NCBI GenBank assembly: GCA_003243195.1
Contig: QFQI01000020.1
Location: 1-44,978 of the forward strand
Length of the DNA stretch: 44,978 nt
Source of the DNA: Sphingomonas taxi
Lineage (GTDB): Bacteria > Pseudomonadota > Alphaproteobacteria > Sphingomonadales > Sphingomonadaceae
Direction: 5' to 3'
The notes below the pieces were generated by a model. It saw nothing but the letters and a program-made list of their open reading frames with translations. It did no database searches and was not told the DNA's origin. Below, one piece after another: positions 9,244-18,106 of the stretch. Numbering within the stretch: position 1 is the first letter of the stretch; the number at the start of each line of letters is the position of its first letter. The translations under genes were made by a program, and so were the position numbers.

Positions 9244-10949
9244 AGCGCCTTGTCCCTGCCACCTGCCTGACGGGTGCCCTGTTGCTTGCCACCCAGGCTG
9301 CCGCCCAGGTCGTCCCGCCCCCCGCGCAGGTCGACCCCGGTCGTGTCCAGCAGCAACTGGCGCCGCCGATGCCGCCGCGCGCCGCGCCCGAGATTATCAC
9401 GCCGGAGATCCCGGACACGATCGCTCCCGAGGCCGCCGCCACCGTCCGGCTGACGGTGCGTGACATCCGCGTCGAGGGCAGCACCGTCTATCCGGCGGGT
9501 GCGTTCGATGACCTGATCCGGCCGCTGCTGGGGCGCGAGATCACCCTGGCGGATGCGTTTCGCCTCGCCGATGCGATCACCGCGCGCTACCGTGGCGACG
9601 ATTACGTGCTGTCGCGCGTGGTGGTGCCGGCGCAGCGTGTCGCGGACGGCGTGTTGCGGTTGCAGGTGGTCGAGGGCTTTGTCAGCAAGGTCGAGGTGCA
9701 GGGAAAGGCCAGCCGCGTCCTGCGCCGCTATGCCGATGCGCTGACCACGTCGCGACCGCTGCGCGGCAAGGTGCTGGAACGCTACCTGCTGCTGATGAAC
9801 GACCTGGCTGGCGCTGGCGCGCGCGCGGTGCTGGCGCCTGCGCCCGACGTGCCGGGCGGATCGGTGGTCACGATCGTCGCGACGCACAAGGCGGTCGACG
9901 CCTATGCCGGGATGGACAATCACGGCAGCCGCTACATCGGCCCGGTTCAATATTATACGGGCGTCGCCACCAACGACGCGCTGGGGCTGGGGGAGCGGAT
10001 CGCGCTCAACTATGCCGGCGCGGCGCCGACGTCGGAGCTGCAATATGTCAGCGGGCAGGTCGACGTCCCGCTGGGCGGCGATGGCCTGTTACTCACCACC
10101 AGCGCCGGATACAGCCATTCACGTCCCGGCTTCGTACTGAAGCCGCTGGACGCGCGCGCGGACGGGACCACGCTTGGCGCACGGCTGGGCTATCCGGTCC
10201 TGCGTTCGCGCGCGCAGACGCTGCGCGTCGGGCTGGCGTTCCATTACCTCGACAGCCGCACGGTCATCAATGACGCGCCCGCGCTGACGCCGTCGTCGCA
10301 CGACCGCATTCGCGCGCTGCGATTGAACGCTGGCTATGACGTCGCGGATCGCGCCGGCGGGCAGAACCTGCTGGTGGTGGAGTACAGTCAGGGGCTATCG
10401 ATACTGGGCAGCCTGAGCGAGACCCGTCCGAACCCGTCGCGCCCGCGTGCCAGCAACGGCTTCCACAAGCTGACCGCGGAGCTGTCGCGGCGCCAGAGCC
10501 TGGAGGCGATCGGTCGCGGGCTTGGCCTGTACGGGGTGGTGAAGGCGCAAACCTCATTCGGCGGCTCGCTGTTCTCATCCGAGCAGTTCGGCGTCGGCGG
10601 CGCGGTGATCGGCACCGCATACGATCCCTCCGAGATCATCGGCGACAAGGGCGTCGCAGGGCGGATCGAGTTGCAATACAACACCGGCCTGCCTGCGGCG
10701 CGGCTGGGGGCGCAATTCTACGGCTTCTACGATGTCGGCACGGTCTCGAACGAAGTGGTGCTTCCGGGAGAGACGCGCAGCAATTCGCTTTCCTCCGCAG
10801 GCGGCGGCCTACGCTTCGCGTTGCTGGGGCGTCTCTCGGGCTATGCCGAGGTCGCAACGCCGCTGACGCGCGACATTCAGGCGCGACGCCTTGCCGGGCT
10901 CGACCCTCGCGCGACCCGGGCGTTCATGGGGCTGACGATCCGTTACTGA
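9240..10949 (+). CDS. TpsB outer-membrane transporter (ShlB/FhaC/HecB family)
   Basis: Outer-membrane pore of 569 residues that secretes the upstream exoprotein. GTG 9240 overlaps the exoprotein stop by four bases (GTGA), indicating translational coupling. A signal peptide ends at TQAAAQ and is followed by a Pro-rich linker. POTRA domains lie at about residues 75-225, starting with LTVRDIRVEGSTVYP. A 16-stranded barrel follows and ends with the terminal aromatic strand FMGLTIRY. The L6-loop region reads VIGTAYDPSEIIGDKGV. Relatives usually have an Arg where this protein has Thr in GTAYDPSE, corresponding to the VRGY/F motif. The length is typical. Family assignment is secure. Confidence 0.93.
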   Translation: MKRLVPATCLTGALLLATQAAAQVVPPPAQVDPGRVQQQLAPPMPPRAAPEIITPEIPDTIAPEAAATVRLTVRDIRVEGSTVYPAGAFDDLIRPLLGREITLADAFRLADAITARYRGDDYVLSRVVVPAQRVADGVLRLQVVEGFVSKVEVQGKASRVLRRYADALTTSRPLRGKVLERYLLLMNDLAGAGARAVLAPAPDVPGGSVVTIVATHKAVDAYAGMDNHGSRYIGPVQYYTGVATNDALGLGERIALNYAGAAPTSELQYVSGQVDVPLGGDGLLLTTSAGYSHSRPGFVLKPLDARADGTTLGARLGYPVLRSRAQTLRVGLAFHYLDSRTVINDAPALTPSSHDRIRALRLNAGYDVADRAGGQNLLVVEYSQGLSILGSLSETRPNPSRPRASNGFHKLTAELSRRQSLEAIGRGLGLYGVVKAQTSFGGSLFSSEQFGVGGAVIGTAYDPSEIIGDKGVAGRIELQYNTGLPAARLGAQFYGFYDVGTVSNEVVLPGETRSNSLSSAGGGLRFALLGRLSGYAEVATPLTRDIQARRLAGLDPRATRAFMGLTIRY

Positions 10950-10965
10950 GGAGATTGTCGCAAGT

Positions 10966-11148
10966 GTGGGATGCGATGGGGAAGGGGCGAAGCACACCGG
11001 CGTGCGGATTGCGTTTACGCTGAAGCAGGCGGAGACGGGCACGCCGGTGGCGGAGGCGATCCGCCGAAAGGTACTCCGGAGCGGATCCTTCTACCGCGGA
11101 AAGAAGGCATACCTATGCGAGTCGCGCCACTCGGTCGGGGATAGGTGA
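10966..11148 (+). pseudogene. IS3-family OrfA fragment
   Basis: A 60-codon reading frame contains IAFTLKQAETGTPVAEAIRR, followed by a drifted SGSFYRGKKAYL. This matches the helix-turn-helix half of IS3-family OrfA proteins (normally about 88 residues). The normal MKKSRFSEEQ start and the leucine-zipper half are missing, and no OrfB remains nearby. It is a decayed insertion-sequence relic, unrelated in sequence to the IS3 element at 28862-31729. Confidence 0.75.
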
Positions 11149-11232
11149 ACCCGCCGGGATCCGGCGCACATGGCGCATTTATGCACATCGCCGGACCGGC
11201 CGTGCGGAGCGCCGCGTGCTGAAACAGGCTGT

Positions 11233-11641
11233 TCAGCCACAGTCGGCAATCAGGCGGGCCTGTTCGATCGCGTATACCACGCTCGCCTCGTCATTGTCGG
11301 AGGTGTTGCCGCTGACGCCCGCCGCACCCGGCGGTGACCCGTCGGCATCCCGGATCAACACGCCGTCGGGCGCCGCAGCAGGCCGCGGGGAAATTCGTGG
11401 TCAACGCCGCGACCAATGCGGGCGTGGCATGGGCGCAGCGCGCGAGTTCACGGCCGCCGGAGCCCATGCCGAGGCACCCTGAGCCTTCGCCGTTGCGATC
11501 TCCGGCCGTTAGATCGCAGCGCGATGATCGCGCTGTACCATCAGCGGGCGGCAGCCACGATCGAGCATAACGACGGTGAGCGGGGCGGATCCCGGCGTTC
11601 TCCCTTGGCCAGCGTAGCCGAGGCAATATGGTCGGCGACAT
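11233..11641 (-). pseudogene. GlcG/HbpS-like (DUF336) gene, multiply frameshifted
   Basis: Reading the minus strand through several frames rebuilds a typical GlcG/HbpS protein. The order is ADHIASATLAKGERR, LTVVMLDRGCRPLMVQR, RPEIATAKAQGALGMGSGG, LTTNFPAA, GVLIRDADGS, then AAGVSGNTSDNDEAS and a stop at 11235-11233. At least three frame changes and one in-frame stop separate the pieces. Intact members are about 140 residues, bind haem or act as accessory proteins, and often sit in catabolic clusters. Its upstream end abuts the decayed MFS gene on the other strand. Confidence 0.7.
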
Positions 11642-12012
11642 AGGTGGTTCCGGCGTACGCCGCTGGGTCGGGCTCGGCCTCATCACGTTGTTCATGGCGA
11701 TCAATTTCGCCGACAAATCGGTGATCGGGCTGGCCGGCCCGCGCATCATGCGCGACTTGCGCCTGACGCCCGAACAGTTCGGCCTCATCGGCAGCAGCTT
11801 CTTCTTCCTGTTCTCCGCCTCAGCCGCCAACGGAACGCTGGGCGGCGGGGTATCGCCGCAGGTGAACGGTTATGTCGTGACGATCGGCCCGCACGGCGCG
11901 CGAGGTTTGAACACGACTATGTTGCGATGGATGCTGCCTGATCGTGGCGGGCGTGATCGGGGTGATCGTCGTCGACCCCGAGCGGTCGATCCGGCGGATG
12001 GCGCAGAAATGA
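11628..12012 (+). pseudogene. MFS transporter remnant with large internal deletion
   Basis: The N-terminus reads like the first two helices of an anion:cation symporter-type MFS protein (LITLFMAINFADKSVIGLAG, then LRLTPEQFGLIGSSFFFLF). It jumps directly to a C-terminal piece (SPQVNGYVV, ARGLN), then changes frame into the natural last helix and tail (LIVAGVIGVIVVDPERSIRR, MAQK, stop 12010-12012). About 300 residues are missing. Such transporters import aromatic or organic acids, which fits the neighbouring catabolic genes. It cannot be functional. Confidence 0.75.
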
Positions 12013-12088
12013 CCCGTCCGTCGTCGCGGGCGCGCGCCACCTGCTTCTTTGCCAGCGCGGACCGGATCGATTATCGCTGGCCCGTAAT

Positions 12089-12667
12089 ATGCGGTACGCA
12101 AAGGATCATCGGGAAAAGACGCGGCGACGGATCGTCGAGACGGCATCGCGCGCGCTGCGGCGAAACGGGATCGGCGCGTCGGGCGTGGTCGGCCTGATGA
12201 GCGAGGCGGGGCTGACGCAGGGCGGCTTCTACACGCATTTCGCGTCGAAGGACGCGCTGGTCGGCGAAGCGATCGATCATGCGCAGAAGAATGCCCGACG
12301 CTGGTTGGCGGGCGTGGCGGCGGCGGCGCGTGAGAAACAGGGTGATCCCGTTTCGGCGGTGATCGATGCCTATCTCAGCGTCGCCCATCTCGATGCGGCA
12401 GGCGGTGGCTGCACCCTGGCGGCGCTCGGTTCGGAAATCGGGCATCAGTCCGATGCGATCAGGCGCTCGGCCTTTTCGGGCATGGCCGATATCATCGAGC
12501 TGCTGGCCGAACAGATGCCGGCGGAACGCCGCCACCTCGCGTCCGCCTTTTACGGCCTTCTGGCGGGAACGCTGCAGCTCGCACGGCTGGCCCCGACGCG
12601 CGAGGAACAGGAGGCCGTGCTCGAGGCCGGGCGCAGGGCGGCACGGGACATCACCGGCGCCCGATAG
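12089..12667 (+). CDS. TetR/AcrR-family transcriptional regulator
   Basis: A 192-residue one-component repressor. The N-terminal helix-turn-helix is clear: RRRIVETASRALRRNGIGAS, VVGLMSEAGLTQGGFYTHF (recognition helix) and SKDALVGEAI. The ligand-binding half contains conserved-looking GGGCTLAALGSEI, placing it with the TetR group that has a Cys near the middle and often responds to electrophiles. No clear Shine-Dalgarno sequence precedes ATG 12089. The next gene starts 141 bases downstream and is preceded by a perfect AT-rich palindrome at 12773-12791, a plausible operator. Ligand unknown. Confidence 0.88.
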   Translation: MRYAKDHREKTRRRIVETASRALRRNGIGASGVVGLMSEAGLTQGGFYTHFASKDALVGEAIDHAQKNARRWLAGVAAAAREKQGDPVSAVIDAYLSVAHLDAAGGGCTLAALGSEIGHQSDAIRRSAFSGMADIIELLAEQMPAERRHLASAFYGLLAGTLQLARLAPTREEQEAVLEAGRRAARDITGAR

Positions 12668-12772
12668 CGGCCGGTCGATGGCAACTCCTGCGACATTACC
12701 GACGTCGGCTGAATGGCGCTCGGGCCGGCATTGCCCGCTCACTTGGCGGCTTGACGTCGCGTGGCACCTTCG

Positions 12773-12795
12773 ATGATGATATTATCATCATAATG
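12773..12795. promoter_or_regulatory. AT-rich palindromic operator before tautomerase gene
   Basis: Bases 12773-12791 form a perfect 19-bp palindrome, ATGATGATATTATCATCAT, in a region otherwise rich in G and C. It ends 17 bases before the tautomerase ATG at 12809, so a bound protein would block transcription or initiation. The segment ATTATCATCATAATG at 12781-12795 matches the reverse complement of 24373-24387 at 14 of 15 positions. A TetR-type repressor is the best candidate ligand. The function is inferred. Confidence 0.6.
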
Positions 12796-12808
12796 GAAAG
12801 GATGCGGC

Positions 12809-13254
12809 ATGCCGATGATCGATATCTCCGTTCCCGCCGGTCGGATCGCGGATACCAAGGCGCTGGCGACACGCGCCGCGGCGCTGATGCGCGAGATCGA
12901 AGGCGTGCCGGACATTCCGATGTTCCGGCGCAACACCGCCTGCTACGTCCACGAAATACAGCCCGGCCATGCATCGGACGTCGATGGTGACGAGGATCTG
13001 GTACACGTGTCCAGGTGCTCACCAACGCCGGCGGCCTGTCGCGCGAGAAGCAGATCGAGGTCGTCGCGAAACTTGGCCACCTCGTCGGCGACGCGGCGGG
13101 GGACGAGGCGCTGGGCAAACGCGCCTGGGTGCTGCTGACCGAAGCCATACCCGGCGGCTGGGGCCTGTGGGGACATGCGCATACCAACGAGGAACTGGTC
13201 GCGGCCGCGCGCGCGGAAATCGGCGCGATCGCCGCGGTAAGAAGCGCGGGCTGA
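12809..13254 (+). pseudogene. Tautomerase (4-oxalocrotonate tautomerase-like) with one frameshift
   Basis: The start is good (AAGGA before ATG) and the protein begins MPMIDISVPAGRIADTKALA, keeping the catalytic Pro1 of the superfamily. Codons read normally to about 12995 (VDGDEDLVHV). They continue one base out of phase as VLTNAGGLSREKQIEVVAKL and LLTEAIPGGWGLWGHAHTNE, stopping at 13252-13254. A single missing base near 12995-13015 explains the break. With it restored the protein would be about 148 residues, a normal length. This may be a real mutation or a sequencing error, since both halves look otherwise unmutated. Confidence 0.8.
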
Positions 13255-13271
13255 CGCCCCGCACCAGCAGG

Positions 13272-13865
13272 TCAGGTCGCGGTGTCTAGGCCCAGCCGGC
13301 TCCTAAGCGCCGCGCGCGAGGCGGCGAGCGTCGCGGTGGCGATCGCCGGATCGTCCAGCGCGCGTGCCAGCGACATCGCGCCGACAAGCTCCGCCAGCGC
13401 CGACGCGGCGAGCGCGCGCGCATCATGCCGCCCGATCCGCGTCAGCGCGCGTTCGATCGCGTGATGGAAGCGTTCGATCCCCCATGCGAACCGGCGCCGG
13501 GCAAGCTCGGGCAACCGGGTCGCCTCGCCACTCAGCGACGGTAAGGGGCAATGTCGGCCGATCGCGCCCAGCGCGCGATCCGACAGATAGAAGTCAATCA
13601 GGGCGGCAAGCCCTTGCGCCGCATCGTCGGGCGTCAGATAGCGATCCAGCATCGCGGCGCTGTCCTCGAACATGCGATCGATCGCGTGCGCGACCAGATC
13701 GTCGCGATCGGTGAAATGGGCATAGAAGCCGCCATGCGTCAGCCCGGCCCGCTTCATCAGCGCGGCGACGCCGATCCCCGTCATGCCATGCTCGCGCATC
13801 GCGGCCGCCGCCTCGTCGAGAATGCGGGCGCGGGTACGCTCCTTCTGGGTCGCCGGTCTGGTCAT
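13272..13865 (-). CDS. TetR/AcrR-family regulator of the efflux operon
   Basis: A 197-residue repressor with start ATG 13865; a GTG at 13901 inside the preceding gene is the alternative. The DNA-binding domain shows RARILDEAAAAMREHGMTGI, VAALMKRAGLTHGGFYAHF and DRDDLVAHAI. The C-terminal half includes GRHCPLPSLSGEA, again the Cys-containing TetR subgroup. It lies 16 bases downstream of the outer-membrane efflux gene, as the last gene of an MFS-NodT-TetR operon. It probably represses its own operon and the divergent emrA-like gene through the palindromes at 16927-16962. Confidence 0.88.
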   Translation of the reverse strand: MTRPATQKERTRARILDEAAAAMREHGMTGIGVAALMKRAGLTHGGFYAHFTDRDDLVAHAIDRMFEDSAAMLDRYLTPDDAAQGLAALIDFYLSDRALGAIGRHCPLPSLSGEATRLPELARRRFAWGIERFHHAIERALTRIGRHDARALAASALAELVGAMSLARALDDPAIATATLAASRAALRSRLGLDTAT

Positions 13866-13881
13866 CACAACGATATGGGCA

Positions 13882-15276
13882 TCATGCCGCCCAGCCGCCA
13901 CCCAGCGCGCGGGCCGCGGCTACCGACGCCCGCGCCGCCTCGGCGCGGGCGAGGACCAGCCGGTCCTCCGAAGCGAGCATGGAGCGGTCGGCATCGAGGA
14001 CGTCGATGAGCGCCAGCACGCCGCCCGCATAGCCGATCCGCGCCTGCTCCCTCGCGCGCATCAGCGTGGCGACCTCCGCCTCGCGCAGCGTGATCTCGCG
14101 CCGTGCCTGGCCGAGCCTGACCAGCGCCGTCTCCACTTCCTCGGTCGCGCGCAGCGCCGTGCCGCGATAACGCGCCAGCACCTCGCGCTCACGGCCCCGC
14201 GCCGCCGCCACCTCAGCATCGACCCGGCCGAAGTCGAACAGGCGCCAGCGGAAGCCCCCGCCGGCCAGCGCCTGAACGGCGCCGCCGGTGAACAGGTTGC
14301 CGGTGCCGAGGCTGGCGACACCGATCAGCGCGCGGAGCGTGATCCTGGGATAGTGATCGGCGAGTGCGGCGCCGACCCGCGCATCGGCGGCGGCGACGCG
14401 GCGCTCGGCGGCGGCGAGGTCGGGGCGGCGGCGGAGCAGGTCGGCGGGGATGGCGCTGCCCGCCGGGTCGGGCGCGCGCGGGATCGCCGCCATGACCGCG
14501 AGGCCATCGGGATCGCCCCCCGCCGGACGCCCGACCAGTACGGCGAGGCGGTTGATCTGGGCAACGATGCCCGCGTCGATCGGTGCGATCGCGGCGGCCA
14601 GACCCTGTGCCTCGCCCGCAACGCGGTTATACTCGCGCTCGGCGACAAGCCCCTCGACGAAGCGGCGGCGGACGAGGTCGCGCAGCTTTTCCTCCGCAGC
14701 CAGCTGGCGCGCGGCGACGTCGCGCTGCGCCTGAAGGCCGCGCAACTGGCAATAGGCGTCTACCGTCTCCGCGGCGACCGCAAGCCGGACCCCCGCGGCG
14801 TCCGCCAGGCTGGCGTCCCGGTCGGCGCGCGCCGCCTCGCGGCCGCGGCGTAGCCCGCCGAACAGGTCAAGTTCCCACGACGCCTGCCCGCCGAGCTGGT
14901 AGAGCGTGTAGTCGCGCGGCAGGCCAAGCCCGGTCGCGACCGCGCCGACCGGGGTGCGCGTCGACACACGGTTACGGTCGACCGATCCGGTCGCGTCGAC
15001 CGAGGGCAGCAGCGCGGCATCGGCGCCGCGCGCAGCAGCGCGCGCCTGGTCGATCCGCGCGGCGGCGGCGGCGATGTCGAGATTTTGCGCAAGCGCCTGC
15101 TCGACCAGCCGGTCGAGCAGCGGATCGCCGAAGCCTTGCCACCAGCGCGGGTCGGCAGCGGCGATCGGGGTTCTGGCAGTGTAGCCCGTCGGCAGCCCGA
15201 TCGAGGCGGAGTGGTAGTCGGGGCCGGCGCTGCACCCGGCGAGCAGGGCCAGCATCAGGGGGGCGGCGATCCGCAT
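13882..15276 (-). CDS. NodT-family outer-membrane efflux lipoprotein
   Basis: TolC-like outer-membrane channel of 464 residues for the adjacent EmrAB-type pump. I chose ATG 15276 over ATG 15282: GGAG is six bases before the former and abuts the latter. The signal ends in the lipobox LLAGC, so the mature protein starts at an acylated Cys. PRWWQGFGDPLLDRLVEQAL and LDIAAAAARIDQARAAARGA are hallmark NodT segments; two outer-membrane efflux repeats follow, and the tail has GYAGGVLALIDVLDADRSML. The gene starts 11 bases after the MFS gene ends. Substrate unknown. Confidence 0.92.
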   Translation of the reverse strand: MRIAAPLMLALLAGCSAGPDYHSASIGLPTGYTARTPIAAADPRWWQGFGDPLLDRLVEQALAQNLDIAAAAARIDQARAAARGADAALLPSVDATGSVDRNRVSTRTPVGAVATGLGLPRDYTLYQLGGQASWELDLFGGLRRGREAARADRDASLADAAGVRLAVAAETVDAYCQLRGLQAQRDVAARQLAAEEKLRDLVRRRFVEGLVAEREYNRVAGEAQGLAAAIAPIDAGIVAQINRLAVLVGRPAGGDPDGLAVMAAIPRAPDPAGSAIPADLLRRRPDLAAAERRVAAADARVGAALADHYPRITLRALIGVASLGTGNLFTGGAVQALAGGGFRWRLFDFGRVDAEVAAARGREREVLARYRGTALRATEEVETALVRLGQARREITLREAEVATLMRAREQARIGYAGGVLALIDVLDADRSMLASEDRLVLARAEAARASVAAARALGGGWAA

Positions 15277-15287
15277 CGTCATCTCCG

Positions 15288-16889
15288 TCAATGGGCCGCG
15301 TCGGGCGGCGGTGGGGCGGCGCCCTGCCTCGGCGGCCGACAGAAGGGCACCATCAACAGCGCGGCCACGAACATCCAGGCGAGCAGCCGGAAGACGTCGT
15401 TGAAGGCCAGCGTCAGCGCCTCGCGCGCGATGGCCCGGCCGAGCAGCGCCTGCGCCGCCAGCATCGCCTCCCGCGGATCGGGCAGCACTGCCGTCAGCCG
15501 CGCCGCTATCGCGGCGATCTGCGCGGTGGCAGTAGCGGCGTCGCGGCCCATCGCCTCGCCGATCCGCAGCGCGGCGATCCGCGTCTGGTCCTGTAGCGCG
15601 GTGTTGACCAGCGCGATGCCGACCGCGCCGCCCAAGTTGCGCATCAGGTTGAACAGCCCTGAGGCGTTCTTCAGTTCGGCCGGGGGGATGCCGGCGAGCG
15701 CCAGGTTCACGCTCGGTACGATGCACAGCATTATCGCGAAACCGCGCACGGCCTGCGGCAGCGCCAGCTCCCAAAAGCCCCATTGGCTCGACATGCCCGA
15801 ACTGAGCCAGAGCGACAGCGCGAAGGTCGACAGGCCGATGGTTATCATGATGCGCGGGTCCAGCCGCTGGCTGAGCGAGGCGGCGACCACGACGCTCATC
15901 AACTGGGTGATGCCGACGACGAACACCGTCTCGCCGATTTGGAGGCTGTCGTAGCCGCGCACCCGCGCCAGATAGACGGGCACGAGATAGATCGCCGAAT
16001 AGATGCCGACCCCCACCACGAAGTTGAACACGCAGGCGAAGGCGAAGGTCGGTCGGCGGAACGGCACAAGGCTGACGAGCGGATTGGCCGAGAAGAACGA
16101 CCGTTCCATGAACAGCGCAAAGGCGACCAGCGCACACCAGCCCGCGACGCTGATCGCCGGATCGCCGAACCAGTCGTTGCGCGGACCTTCCTCCAGCACA
16201 TATTCGAGGCCGGCGAGGAAGATCGCCATCGCCGCGAAATGGATCCAGTCGATCCGTGCGAACATCGACGGATCGCCCTTGTCCACTTTCAGCAACTGGC
16301 TGGCGAGCAGCGTAACGACGACGCCAGGCGCGACGTTGATGAAGAACAGCCAGCGCCAGTCGAAGACGCTGGTGATAAGCCCGCCCGCGCTCGGCCCCAG
16401 CGTGGGCGCCAGTACGCTGACGGTGCCGAGGATCGCGGGGATCATCGCCTGCTGCTTGCCCGAGAAGATCGTGAAACCCGTCGCGAAGACCAGCGGCACC
16501 ATCGCGCCGCCGGTGAACCCCTGCAGTGCCCGGAAGGCGATCATCGTCTCGATGTTCCAGGCGAAACCGCAAAGCAGGCTGGATAGGGTGAACATGCCGG
16601 CCGAGAACACGAACAGCCAGCGCGTCGACATCGCACGACCCAGATAGCCCGACAGCGGGATCATCACGAGTTCGGCCATCAGATAGGCGGTCTGCACCCA
16701 GCTGATCTCATCCGGTCCCGCGGCCAGGCCGGCCTGCACCTCCGCCAACGACGCCGATACGATCTGGATGTCGAACAGCGCCATGAACTGGCCGAACGCC
16801 ATCACCGCGAAGATCATGTATTTGCGCGACGTCGGCATCGCAGCGGGATCGGCCGACCAATCCTGTCCCAGCGACCGCAGCCACGCCAT
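15288..16889 (-). CDS. DHA2-family MFS drug transporter (EmrB-like)
   Basis: Inner-membrane proton antiporter of 533 residues with 14 predicted helices. ATG 16889 was preferred to an upstream start at 16928 because AAGGA lies five bases before it and the N-terminus then matches relatives. Typical DHA2 segments include FMALFDIQIVSASLAEVQAG, then ISWVQTAYLMAELVMIPLSG, then FRALQGFTGGAMVPL and PTLGPSAGGLI. It forms a tripartite pump with the membrane-fusion protein encoded divergently at 16988 and the channel encoded immediately downstream. Such pumps expel hydrophobic toxicants or pathway intermediates. Confidence 0.93.
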   Translation of the reverse strand: MAWLRSLGQDWSADPAAMPTSRKYMIFAVMAFGQFMALFDIQIVSASLAEVQAGLAAGPDEISWVQTAYLMAELVMIPLSGYLGRAMSTRWLFVFSAGMFTLSSLLCGFAWNIETMIAFRALQGFTGGAMVPLVFATGFTIFSGKQQAMIPAILGTVSVLAPTLGPSAGGLITSVFDWRWLFFINVAPGVVVTLLASQLLKVDKGDPSMFARIDWIHFAAMAIFLAGLEYVLEEGPRNDWFGDPAISVAGWCALVAFALFMERSFFSANPLVSLVPFRRPTFAFACVFNFVVGVGIYSAIYLVPVYLARVRGYDSLQIGETVFVVGITQLMSVVVAASLSQRLDPRIMITIGLSTFALSLWLSSGMSSQWGFWELALPQAVRGFAIMLCIVPSVNLALAGIPPAELKNASGLFNLMRNLGGAVGIALVNTALQDQTRIAALRIGEAMGRDAATATAQIAAIAARLTAVLPDPREAMLAAQALLGRAIAREALTLAFNDVFRLLAWMFVAALLMVPFCRPPRQGAAPPPPDAAH

Positions 16890-16926
16890 CGACGATCCTT
16901 CCCGTTCTCGTCCGGCAGCGCTGGAC

Positions 16927-16962
16927 ATATGATCGGGATCATATATATGACGTACATCATAT
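16927..16962. promoter_or_regulatory. Two palindromic operators in the divergent efflux promoter
   Basis: The 98-base gap between the divergent emrB-like and emrA-like genes carries two adjacent AT-rich dyads. ATATGATCGGGATCATAT at 16927-16944 is a perfect 8+2+8 inverted repeat. ATATGACGTACATCATAT at 16945-16962 has 6-base arms around six bases. The second ends 26 bases before the emrA ATG. Position and symmetry suit a TetR repressor, most simply the one encoded at 13272-13865. Binding is inferred. Confidence 0.65.
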
Positions 16963-16987
16963 TGGCAAGCGGGTGACGGAGCAGGGG

Positions 16988-18106
16988 ATGGACGATATGC
17001 CGAAGGATGCGGGCGCGGTGCCTGATGCCGCCGTCGCTGCCCGCCGCCGCCCGTCGCGTCGGACCCTGCTGGCGGCGGGCATCGCGCTGATCGTCGCGAT
17101 CGTCGGCGCGTTGTGGATCACCGCCGCCCCGTCCAGCGAATCGACCGACGATGCCTATGTCGCCGCCGACGCCACCGCAGTCGCGCCGCGGGTGAAGGGT
17201 CTCGTCGCGGCGATCCTCGTTCACGACAATCAGCCGGTGCGCCGCGGTCAGCCGCTAGTGCGGATCGATCCCGAGGAATTCGACGCGCGCGTCCAGAGCG
17301 CCGAGGCCGACGTCGTCGATGCCAGAGCACAGGTCGAGGGCGCCCGCGCCGCGCTGGTATCACTCGATGCGGAGCAGCAACTGGCGAGCGCGAAGGTGAC
17401 GGCGGCCGCGGCGGACATCCGCTCGACCGAGGCCGAGTCGGGCCGGGCCGATGCCGATCGCCGTCGCTACGACGCGCTGCTCGCCTCCGGCGCGGTCGCG
17501 CGTCGCGAGGTCGAGGTCGCTCGCAGTGCCGCCGTCGGCGCCGAACAGGGCGCGGCCCGCGCCCGCGCCCTGTTCGCGGTGTCGCAGCGCGAGGCGGGCG
17601 TCACGGGCGCCGACCGTGTGCGTCTGCTCGCCGCGGTCGACAAGGCTCAGGCGCAGCGGCTGCGCGCGATCGCTGCGCTCGATCTCGCGCGGCAGGATCA
17701 GCGCCACACGCTGATCGTCGCACCGATCGATGGCGTCGTCGGCAACCGGCAGGCGCAGCCCGGCGACTATGTCCAGCCCGGATCGAGGCTGATGACGCTG
17801 GTGCCGGTCGGCAACGTCTATGTCACCGCCAATTTCAAGGAAACGCAGACGCGCCATATGCGCATCGGCCAGCGCGCCAGCATCAAGGTCGACGCACTTG
17901 GCGAGACGTTGACCGGCAGGGTCGACAGCCTTGCGCCCGGATCGGGTTCGACCTTCTCGCTGCTGCCGTTCGAGCCGGGGACGGGCAACTTCACCAAGAT
18001 CGTCCAGCGGGTGCCGGTGCGCATCCACTTCGATCCCGGCCAGCCCGCGCTCACCCGCCTGCGCCCCGGCCTGTCGGTGACGGCGAAGGTGCGGCTGAAC
18101 GACTGA
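16988..18106 (+). CDS. HlyD/EmrA-family membrane-fusion protein
   Basis: Periplasmic adaptor of 372 residues linking the MFS pump to the NodT channel. ATG 16988 has GGAG six bases upstream; GTG 16973 is the alternative. One N-terminal membrane helix (LLAAGIALIVAIVGALWI) is followed by STDDAYVAADATAVAPRVKG and VRRGQPLVRIDPEEF, the barrel-sandwich hybrid. A long alpha-helical hairpin spans about residues 85-215. The second lipoyl half is DGVVGNRQAQPGDYVQPG, and the beta-barrel contains NVYVTANFKETQ. Divergent from its pump partner rather than in one operon. Confidence 0.92.
   Translation: MDDMPKDAGAVPDAAVAARRRPSRRTLLAAGIALIVAIVGALWITAAPSSESTDDAYVAADATAVAPRVKGLVAAILVHDNQPVRRGQPLVRIDPEEFDARVQSAEADVVDARAQVEGARAALVSLDAEQQLASAKVTAAAADIRSTEAESGRADADRRRYDALLASGAVARREVEVARSAAVGAEQGAARARALFAVSQREAGVTGADRVRLLAAVDKAQAQRLRAIAALDLARQDQRHTLIVAPIDGVVGNRQAQPGDYVQPGSRLMTLVPVGNVYVTANFKETQTRHMRIGQRASIKVDALGETLTGRVDSLAPGSGSTFSLLPFEPGTGNFTKIVQRVPVRIHFDPGQPALTRLRPGLSVTAKVRLND

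Noticed and set aside
13882..16572. An 896-codon minus-strand open frame spanning the NodT and MFS genes
   Set aside because: Only the last 464 codons encode a recognisable protein. The upstream part is an antiphase reading of the MFS gene, Arg- and Gly-rich, with no domain.
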